A program made the position numbers and the translations under genes. Shown here in pieces: positions 54,884-61,144 of a stretch of 64,000 nt of DNA. The number at the start of each line of letters is the position of its first letter. Position 1 is the first letter of the stretch. The stretch is from Paenibacillus_E sp052115445. GTDB lineage: Bacteria; Bacillota; Bacilli; Paenibacillales; NBRC-103111. The notes below the pieces were generated by a model that saw only the letters and a program-made list of their open reading frames with translations, had not been told where the DNA came from and searched no databases. The stretch covers positions 1-64,000 of the forward strand of contig NZ_JBFRGR010000009.1 of assembly GCF_052115445.1 (NCBI RefSeq). The letters run 5' to 3'.

Positions 54884-56581
54884 TTGAGAATGACCATTCG
54901 ATTAAAGCTTATGTCAGGATTTCTAGCACTTTTATTTTTATTTCTAATTGCCATCACATGTAATATGTGGATTCAAGAAAGAGTAAATACCTTAACGAAC
55001 GAAATCATGGGTAGCAAAAATGAACAATCTATTTTACAAAAAATTAATTATTTAGTCCGCACGACGAATGATGATGGTGGCAGGTATTTAATGAGTTCAA
55101 CAAAGGAGAACAAAGAGAGATATAAGTCCTTAATGGATAAGGACATCGAAAACGTTTCTGAACAATTAAAGCTAATAATCAAAGGCCATTTCCATGATAA
55201 CGAGCAGTTAAAATCAATTACAACCTTTGATAATGAATGGAATACATATATTCGAGGAATTGATGCTTCTTTCAGTGCTGTCCAAAGCAAGGGGGCCCAA
55301 GCGGCTCAATCTATGTATACAGAGGTTCCTTTTGATCCTGTAATAAACTCATTAATTACCTATAATGATGGCTTATCGGAATTAATTTTAACGCAAGATG
55401 CGGCTATTGTTACTTTCAAGTCTTTTGTCAGAAAATTCAATATTACCATAATCATTGTTACTTTTTTAATTGGGATAGGGCTTGCATTATTGATATCTGG
55501 AAAAATAGTTAAACCTGTTCTTCAAGTGAATAGGCAATTAAAGGAAATTGCTGAGGGAGGTGGAGATCTAACAAAGCAAATTATCGTGAAGTCCAAAGAT
55601 GAGATCGGTGATTTAGCTCTTCATTTTAATCAAATGATCCATAATCTCCGGATGATGGTGCAACAGGTAGGTACTACTGCACATCAAATAGCTTACTCTT
55701 CTGAGCATTTAAACGCTTGTTCTCAACAAACAGGTCAAGCAACGGAACATATTGCTTTTAATATGCAGGAAATGGCTGTTAGATCTGAAAAGCAAGTACT
55801 AAGCTTGAGCGAAAGCGTAACAAGGATAACCAAAATGTCGGTGGGCATTCAGCAGATTGCTACCAACATTCAGGAAGTATCGAAAACGTCCACGGTATCA
55901 TCTGCATTCGCACTCTCAGGTAATGAAGCTATACAATCGGTAGTCGATCAAATGAATTTTATTAAGCTATCCATTCATGGTTTAGCAGGAATCATTCATA
56001 ATCTTGGAAAACAATTATCAGAAATTGATCAAATTGCCGTAGTGATTACGGATATAGCTTCACAAACCAATTTATTAGCACTTAATGCGGCAATTGAATC
56101 CGCGCGTGCTGGCGAACAAGGTAAGGGATTTGCGGTAGTCGCAAATGAGGTGAAAAAACTTTCGAAGCAATCAGACAGCTCGGCCAACAAAATTACTGAA
56201 CTTATTCACGATCTTCACATTGAAACGGATAAAGCGGTTTTATCTATGGAAAAGACGCTTATTGAGGTAAATGAAGGAACATCTGTTATTAATCAAGCAG
56301 GCGAATCTTTTGAGAAGATCCAACGATCAGTCAATGGTGTGTCAAGGCAAGTTGAGGGAGTTTCTACAGCCATTGAACAAGTGTCGGCTAGCGCACAAGA
56401 AGTAGTCAATTTGATAAACATCGTTTCACAGCAATCAGAAGAAACTGCATCAGGTACACAAAGCGTCTCAAGTGCATCTGAGGAACAGTTAGCCTCTATG
56501 GAAGAACTCTCATCTTCAGCAACGTATCTTGCTCAAATGGCGGAAGAACTACAAACGTTAGTAAGGAAATTTAAAGTGTAA
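54884..56581 (+). CDS. Methyl-accepting chemotaxis protein
   Basis: 565 residues from TTG 54884 (ATG 54890 also possible; AGGGGGG precedes both). Membrane helix ~8-30, a helical 4HB-type extracellular sensor (~31-185), second helix ~188-208, HAMP (~210-262) and cytoplasmic signalling coil with hairpin tip QTNLLALNAAIESARAGEQG. It lies in the regulon next to a transporter, so it may steer cells to the same substrate. Whether it shares the operator at 54723 is unclear. Confidence 0.93.
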   Translation: MRMTIRLKLMSGFLALLFLFLIAITCNMWIQERVNTLTNEIMGSKNEQSILQKINYLVRTTNDDGGRYLMSSTKENKERYKSLMDKDIENVSEQLKLIIKGHFHDNEQLKSITTFDNEWNTYIRGIDASFSAVQSKGAQAAQSMYTEVPFDPVINSLITYNDGLSELILTQDAAIVTFKSFVRKFNITIIIVTFLIGIGLALLISGKIVKPVLQVNRQLKEIAEGGGDLTKQIIVKSKDEIGDLALHFNQMIHNLRMMVQQVGTTAHQIAYSSEHLNACSQQTGQATEHIAFNMQEMAVRSEKQVLSLSESVTRITKMSVGIQQIATNIQEVSKTSTVSSAFALSGNEAIQSVVDQMNFIKLSIHGLAGIIHNLGKQLSEIDQIAVVITDIASQTNLLALNAAIESARAGEQGKGFAVVANEVKKLSKQSDSSANKITELIHDLHIETDKAVLSMEKTLIEVNEGTSVINQAGESFEKIQRSVNGVSRQVEGVSTAIEQVSASAQEVVNLINIVSQQSEETASGTQSVSSASEEQLASMEELSSSATYLAQMAEELQTLVRKFKV

Positions 56582-56604
56582 CTTTTTTGAAAGTAAGTGA
56601 GTCA

Positions 56605-56648
56605 AGTCGAAGACTTAAACTATTCGTATAGTGAGAATTCGGCTTTTT
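56605..56648 (+). terminator. Probable terminator after the chemoreceptor gene
   Basis: AGTCGAA (56605-56611) pairs with TTCGGCT (56638-56644) enclosing a smaller CTAT-TCG-ATAG-like hairpin; TTTTT follows. Confidence 0.6.
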
Positions 56649-56777
56649 GCTCTGTATTTCTACGGGGAACAAAGGCATAACTTTATGGAGTATGAGGCCT
56701 TATGCTTATAATGTTGATAGGTGTATGTCCGAGCCATGACAATTTTCCGTTAACGTAAAGAATTGTGTGTATAGACC

Positions 56778-56874
56778 TTGACTTCAACTGGAAATATACC
56801 TAGAATTAGTCGAAAAGGGTTGTGTTTTTTTATTAATTCTAGGGAGAATTTTATATTAGAAAGTAAACGTTTAC
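56778..56874 (+). promoter_or_regulatory. Promoter and autoregulatory operator of the LacI-type gene
   Basis: TTGACT (56778-56783), exact 17-base spacer, TAGAAT (56801-56806). The perfect operator GTAAACGTTTAC at 56863-56874 is ~57 bases downstream of the -10, in the leader just before the ribosome site, fitting roadblock autorepression. Confidence 0.78.
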
Positions 56875-56893
56875 CTTATGTTGAGGAGGGGAA

Positions 56894-57937
56894 ATGGTGG
56901 TTTTAATCGATAAACCGAAAAAAAAGAAATATGCAACACTTAACGATGTAGCCAAGTTGGCAGAAACTTCAATTGCCACTGTATCATATATTCTCAATGA
57001 TTCCAATAAACGTTATGTAAGCTCAGAGTTAAAGGAACGGGTGATTCAAGCGGCTAAAGAGCTCAATTATATGAAGAGTGCCGTAGCTAGCAGCTTAAAA
57101 GGCAAAGAACGTGGCATACTTTCCGTTCTGATTCCGCAGTTCGATAATCCTTTCTTTACTCGAATCGTCGTTGTTATTGAGGAAGTAGCTCGAAGCAGAG
57201 GATACTTTGTTTCAATCAGTACAACTGTAGATGATATGGAGAGAGAACGGGAAATTATTAAAAAAATGATCGAACAGCGCGTGGATGGAATAATTATTAG
57301 CCCAACCATTCAAGGGACTGAAAATACGGATCATCTACGCAGCTTAGGTATACCATACGTTATTTTGGAGAGACCATTAATTGGCGTTGATCAATATGAT
57401 TTTGTTGGTTGCGATAACTNGAACTGTGGTTATACCGCGGCAAAACATTTGATTGAAAATGGACATACCAATATCGGATTTATTGGATGGGACACGTTTA
57501 TTAATGTCCAAGAGAGGAAATTGGGGTTTCTAGCTGCCATGAAAGAGCATGGTATTGAGGTCAAACCGAAGTGGATTCAATTAGGCGGTCTTGGTGCGGA
57601 GTGGGGTTACCGGTTAATGCCAAATCTGCTGGATTCTCAAGTAACCGCAGTTGTGTTCGGCCACCATACATTAGCTGAGGGGGGAGTTCAATTACTAAGA
57701 GAACGCGGGGTAGGAATACCTGATGATCTGTCTACCGTCATTATTGGTACCCCAAGTTGGACGCAGTTGAATGTACCTAAATTTACATGTATTGACCAGT
57801 CAGAACGACTCATTGGAGAAATGGCCGCTGACGTCTTGCTTAGTAATGTTTTAGAAGAAAACGAAAGTAAGCCTTGGCAAACACTAAAAATTGCTTGTGA
57901 ACTTCTACCCGGAGAATCGGTAAAAAAAATAAATTAA
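56894..57937 (+). CDS. LacI-family transcriptional repressor, probable regulator of the GTAAACGTTTAC regulon
   Basis: 347 residues. N-terminal LacI HTH (TLNDVAKLAETSIATVSYIL), hinge helix region AVASSLKGK, and a periplasmic-binding-protein-like effector domain (LSVLIPQFDNPFF; VDGIIISPT; IGFIGWD). AGGAGGGG precedes ATG 56894. Family members bind 12-16-bp palindromes with central CG, exactly the form repeated in this region. Its own promoter carries one. The effector is unknown, perhaps a sugar acid. N at 57420 affects one codon. Confidence 0.93.
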   Translation: MVVLIDKPKKKKYATLNDVAKLAETSIATVSYILNDSNKRYVSSELKERVIQAAKELNYMKSAVASSLKGKERGILSVLIPQFDNPFFTRIVVVIEEVARSRGYFVSISTTVDDMEREREIIKKMIEQRVDGIIISPTIQGTENTDHLRSLGIPYVILERPLIGVDQYDFVGCDNXNCGYTAAKHLIENGHTNIGFIGWDTFINVQERKLGFLAAMKEHGIEVKPKWIQLGGLGAEWGYRLMPNLLDSQVTAVVFGHHTLAEGGVQLLRERGVGIPDDLSTVIIGTPSWTQLNVPKFTCIDQSERLIGEMAADVLLSNVLEENESKPWQTLKIACELLPGESVKKIN

Positions 57938-58012
57938 TAAGGAAAGCTCTTGGAAGACGAAGGCCACTGAAGAAGGGAGGCATTTTCTAACGCTAGATAT
58001 TTGAAACGAAAA

Positions 58013-58058
58013 AAAACGGCACTTACTCCCTGTTTTTGGGAGCAGGTGCCGTTTTTTT
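58013..58058 (+). terminator. Terminator after the LacI-type gene
   Basis: AAAACGGCAC...CTCCC pairs with GGGAG...GTGCCGTTTT with a TGTTTTT loop, ending in seven T. Confidence 0.95.
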
Positions 58059-58092
58059 ACACAGTAATGCCCTGTTGGTTTATTAGTTTTTA

Positions 58093-58397
58093 GTCATTCA
58101 GTTTCAATATTCGCTTCAGATTCACTGCAAAAATCCCCATCGCTCCTTGAAGCTCCATCCCTCCAATCTTGTAGCGTTCTTTGGATTTCTCCTTGAAATG
58201 CTCACTTTCCTGAGATGCAATTTGCTCAGTATGCTCTTCGGATTAATACTTACCGAATACGATTTACTTTTCGCGTCTGCCTTGTAGCAGCCTTCTTGAA
58301 AAGGGCATCGCTTGCATTTCTCTACGTCAAAATAGTAGGTATCGGTTTGGTTTGTCCCAACACCTTTTTTTCCTTGCTGCGCTTTTCGGATTGCCAT
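58093..58397 (-). pseudogene. IS1182-family transposase C-terminal remnant
   Basis: Minus-strand reading gives YYFDVEKCKRCPFQEGCY, the zinc-like Cys motif of IS1182 transposases, then a one-base frameshift near SINP, then in another frame SEHFKEKSKERYKI joined directly to GGMELQGAMGIFAVNLKRIL and a stop. About 20 residues that normally separate the last two blocks are missing. The N-terminal part is absent: the fragment is cut off where the IS6 right half begins. Confidence 0.85.
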
Positions 58398-58414
58398 ATG
58401 ACCACATACTCAAA

Positions 58415-58642
58415 TCCCACATGTAATCACCTTGGATAAAAATCCAGTATATCCACCAGCCATACAAGAATTAATAAATGAGGAATCCTTAACAAAAGAA
58501 ACCTTGATTAGACAGACAAAGTATCTTAACAACATTGTGGAGCAAGATCACGGGTTTATAAAGAAAATCACAAAACCAATGCTTGGCTTCACATCGTTAG
58601 TGGGGTAACTGGCAGATTTTTGTGAATCTTTGCACCATAACC
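58415..58642 (+). mobile_element. IS6-family element, right half
   Basis: Plus-strand reading VITLDKNPVYPPAIQELINE then LIRQTKYLNNIVEQDHGFIK is the C-terminal catalytic half of an IS6 transposase (second Asp, and Glu-containing VEQDH region). After MLGFTSLVG a stop occurs and the last ~45 codons are missing. CTTTGCACCATAACC (58628-58642) is the right inverted repeat, matching the left one at 33187 in 14 of 15 positions. No matching target duplication flanks the two ends. Confidence 0.8.
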
Positions 58643-58899
58643 CAATGCGTTATATTGATGGTAAGGGCTGGCGCATCGATGAGCGGATTGAGATAATTCA
58701 TTAAGTTAAATCTATCTAAATATAGTCATTATTTTTATCTAATAACTATTATCCTGAATTACGAAAGTCAGTTTTAGCTTGGAGTATCCTAAAAAGGGCA
58801 GATGAATGATGACTGACGGTTGGTCGGTTCGAAAAGATGGATTAAATATTTTTGAGTTGACAACGAGTATGAAAAAGGAGCTGGTCCATTTCGACGTGG
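58643..58899. other. Non-coding stretch between the IS6 right end and module 3
   Basis: AT-rich. A short open frame from 58806 (MTDGWSVRKDGLNIFELTTS) has no recognised relatives and runs out of frame into the sigma fragment, so I do not call it a gene. No terminator or promoter stands out. Confidence 0.4.
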
Positions 58900-59478
58900 G
58901 TGCAGTCTTTATCATTACTCGTTTTTTTCTTGATACGAAAGAAGGAACTTACCTTGCTTCGTGTACACAACCTCAAAAAATTCGACAATACGGGGGAAGA
59001 TTTGGAAGATTTGATCTCCATCGGGACGATTGGACTGATCAAAGCTATCGAGTCCTTCTCCCCGAACAAAGGGACAAAACTGGCGACTTTTGCAGCGCGC
59101 TGTATCGAGAATGAGATTTTGATGCATCTGCGATCGCTTAAGAAGACGAGGAAAGATGTATCTTTGCATGACCCGATCGGAACGGATAAAGAGGGGAATG
59201 AGATTACGTTGATTGACATCCTCGGCAGTGAAGCTGACGATGTGGTGGATGCGGTGCAGCTGAAGATTGAGAAGTCGAAGATATATAAAAATTTAGAGAT
59301 TTTGGATGACCGTGAGAAGGAAGTCGTAGTCGGTCGGTTTGGGTTAGAGCTTGGCGGCGAGGAGCGGACGCAGCGGGAGATCGCGAAGGAGCTGGGGATT
59401 TCGCGTTCGTATGTGTCGCGGATCGAGAAGCGGGCGCTGATGAAGCTGTATCATGAGTTTTATAAGGCGAAGAGGTAA
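58900..59478 (+). CDS. N-terminally truncated SigK-like sigma factor, copy 3
   Basis: 192 residues from GTG 58900, but SigK homology starts only at TTG 58954 (LLRVHNLKKFDNTGED), the position equivalent to copy 1; the first ~18 residues are unrelated. Neither start has a good ribosome site. Regions 2.2-2.4 and 4 are intact. It differs from copy 1 by about three residues in ~170 while many codons differ at third positions. The tail overlaps the longest possible ATPase frame but not its homologous start. Confidence 0.72.
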   Translation: MQSLSLLVFFLIRKKELTLLRVHNLKKFDNTGEDLEDLISIGTIGLIKAIESFSPNKGTKLATFAARCIENEILMHLRSLKKTRKDVSLHDPIGTDKEGNEITLIDILGSEADDVVDAVQLKIEKSKIYKNLEILDDREKEVVVGRFGLELGGEERTQREIAKELGISRSYVSRIEKRALMKLYHEFYKAKR

Positions 59479-60205
59479 AAGAATTGGATCGTATTCTTCA
59501 TTTATTTGGCATCAAATAATGGGGGCGAAGACAATGACAGCCTTAATCCAGATTGAGCATGTGAGCAAATTTTATCATATGGGCGGCGAAACGATCCGAG
59601 CGTTAGATGATATTTCGCTGGATATCGTGCAGGGCGAATTTGTTGCTATTATGGGGCCTTCGGGCTCTGGAAAGTCCACGCTGATGAACATCATCGGCTG
59701 TTTGGACGTTTCGGACGAAGGGGTCTACACCNTGGATGGGAAGCAAATTCACGCCATGAAAGATTCACAATTGGCCGAGATTCGGAATCGGAAGATCGGG
59801 TTTGTTTTTCAGAACTTTAACTTGTTGCCGAGATTAAGTGCTTATGAAAATGTAGAGCTACCATTGATTTATCGGGGATTATCGAGGAAACAGAGGGAGC
59901 CGCTTGTTTTGCAAGCGTTGGAATCGGTCGACTTGCTGGATCGCCGGAAGCACTTTCCTTCGGAGCTTTCTGGTGGGCAGCAGCAACGGGTTGCTATTGC
60001 CCGGACGTTGGCTGGTGACCCACCGATCATCTTGGCAGATGAGCCTACGGGAGCGCTGGATTCGAAGACGGGTGTGGAGATCATGGATATTTTCAGGCGG
60101 TTAAATGAGGAGGGGCGGACGATTATTGTGATTACGCATGATCGACAGGTTGCGGAGCAGACGAAACGGATTGTGCAGTTTAGGGATGGGCGGTTGGTGC
60201 ATTGA
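58951..60205 (+). repeat. Module 3: truncated sigK plus YknY-like ATPase (direct repeat unit)
   Basis: Third copy. Shares TTACCTTGCTTCGTG with module 1 at the left edge and the CGTATTCTTCATTTATTTGGC spacer core; closest to module 1 overall. Confidence 0.85.
59534..60205 (+). CDS. ABC transporter ATPase, YknY/MacB-type, orphan copy 3
   Basis: About 223 residues from ATG 59534 (GGGGGCGAAGACA before it), aligned with copy 1. Walker A GPSGSGKS, signature LSGGQQQRVAIARTL, Walker B ILADEPTGALD and VITHD are intact. N at 59732 hides one residue. No permease follows; a terminator does. Confidence 0.9.
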   Translation: MTALIQIEHVSKFYHMGGETIRALDDISLDIVQGEFVAIMGPSGSGKSTLMNIIGCLDVSDEGVYTXDGKQIHAMKDSQLAEIRNRKIGFVFQNFNLLPRLSAYENVELPLIYRGLSRKQREPLVLQALESVDLLDRRKHFPSELSGGQQQRVAIARTLAGDPPIILADEPTGALDSKTGVEIMDIFRRLNEEGRTIIVITHDRQVAEQTKRIVQFRDGRLVH

Positions 60206-60259
60206 GTACGGAATGTATTAGTGAAATTTAAACATCAGAATTGATATTACTTACACTGT

Positions 60260-60290
60260 AAACCCGTTCAAATTGCGCGGGTTTATTCTT
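60260..60290 (+). terminator. Terminator after ATPase copy 3
   Basis: AAACCCG (60260-60266) pairs with CGGGTTT (60278-60284) around an 11-base loop, followed by ATTCTT. Confidence 0.7.
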
Positions 60291-60337
60291 GATGTATAAA
60301 TGTATCATACGAAAAAGTCAGATAAAAATAGTGTGAT

Positions 60338-60350
60338 GATGATCTTTATT
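60338..60350 (-). repeat. Inverted copy of the AATAAAGATCATC motif
   Basis: The minus-strand 13-mer AATAAAGATCATC is identical to 33137-33149 downstream of module 2. Confidence 0.4.
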
Positions 60351-60540
60351 AATCAAGGAAAATTATCAACAAGTTCTCTTTCAGCCTTGCTGTAAGCTTC
60401 TCGTAGTCCTCAAGGAGGTACTTCAGGTTTTGCCTTTCTTCCTGCTCGCAAGTGGTACGTCCAATGGAACGATGGGATACAGCAAGTAGTAGAGCNGCTT
60501 TCTGTAGACTGCTGGAACCGCCGGCACGTTTCATATGCAT
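60349..60540 (-). other. Unrecognised minus-strand open frame, probably a remnant
   Basis: 63 codons (LLLAVSHRSIGRTTCEQEER, LEDYEKLTARLKENL) with a coiled-coil-like end and an N at 60496. No ribosome site. It abuts the high-GC fragment. Possibly a transposase scrap, but I cannot assign it. Confidence 0.3.
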
Positions 60541-60920
60541 CCGCCAACCTACTCCTCGCCGGTCTCGACGTTGACCATTGTGTAGCGGTAGGGTCCGCCT
60601 TCGCGGACGTCGAAGGAGATGGACTCCAGAGGTGTCGAAGGCACAGGGTGCGGGTGATGGTGAACTCCGGTGCGGATGTGGACATGTTCATGTTCATTAT
60701 TCGAGTGGCTCGGTGCACATCGACAGGGTCCGCCACTGTGCGTTCGATCAGCCCTGCTCGCTCCAGCACATTGAGGTGCTGGGAGATCGCGGGTGCGCTA
60801 ATCTCGAAGGGCTCGGCGATCTCCCCGACTGTCGTGGGCCTCTGTGACAGCCTGGTCAGGATGTTTCGGCGTGTCGGATCGGCGAGCGAATATCCTGCTG
60901 TTTCATCACTTAGTCCCCGA
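60541..60920 (-). pseudogene. High-GC ArsR-type HTH / SRPBCC (AHSA1-like) gene fragment
   Basis: Minus-strand frame ADPTRRNILTRLSQRPTTVG, then FEISAPAISQHLNVLERAGL is an ArsR-family winged helix. It runs into MSTSAPEFTITRTL, and in another frame DVREGGPYRYTMVNVETGEE, a phrase of AHSA1/SRPBCC proteins; actinobacterial fusions of these two are known. The stretch is visibly GC-rich compared with both flanks and has lost its start and continuity. It looks like a decayed fragment acquired from a high-GC organism. Confidence 0.65.
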
Positions 60921-60960
60921 TGAAACGCCGGTACTCCCGTTTGCCCTGCACGGAGCCCAC

Positions 60961-61059
60961 CTACTCCAGAATCTTGTTGTCCGCATCGAATTGCCCGGAG
61001 TTTTTGATATAGTATTTATCCTCCATTTCATTGTAAAACAGCATTTTATCTTTTGACAT
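60961..61059 (-). other. Small minus-strand open frame, 32 codons
   Basis: Reads MSKDKMLFYNEMEDKYYIKN and ends FDADNKILE. No ribosome site. It looks like the end of a larger protein; family not recognised. The rest of 60920-61103 is otherwise empty. Confidence 0.25.
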
Positions 61060-61103
61060 GCAAATTGTTTAAAGAAACCATATCCTTTATTTCATATCCT
61101 CAC

Positions 61104-61130
61104 AAAAACAGACCTCTTCCGGGTCCGCTG
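61104..61130 (-). terminator. Possible terminator of the minus-strand AraC-type gene
   Basis: On the minus strand CAGCGGACC and GGTCTG pair with a small bulge, followed by TTTTTGTG. Modest stem. Confidence 0.5.
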
Positions 61131-61144
61131 GAATAAAAGGAGCA

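Noticed and set aside
33808..56874. GTAAACGTTTAC sites as CcpA catabolite-responsive elements
   Set aside because: The sites are perfect 12-bp palindromes lacking the usual TG...CA ends, and they cluster around one LacI-type gene that carries a copy itself. CcpA cross-binding cannot be excluded but is not the best reading.
33179..58650. An 8-bp target duplication flanking the split IS6
   Set aside because: The bases outside the left end (AAATAAAG) and right end (CAATGCGT) do not match.
58806..59114. Plus-strand open frame running into module 3
   Set aside because: Its second half is the sigma gene read out of frame, and the first half matches nothing I know.
17716..60205. Three modules as simple assembly duplications
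   Set aside because: Copies differ at many synonymous codons, in spacer length and in ATPase residues, so they are distinct sequences.
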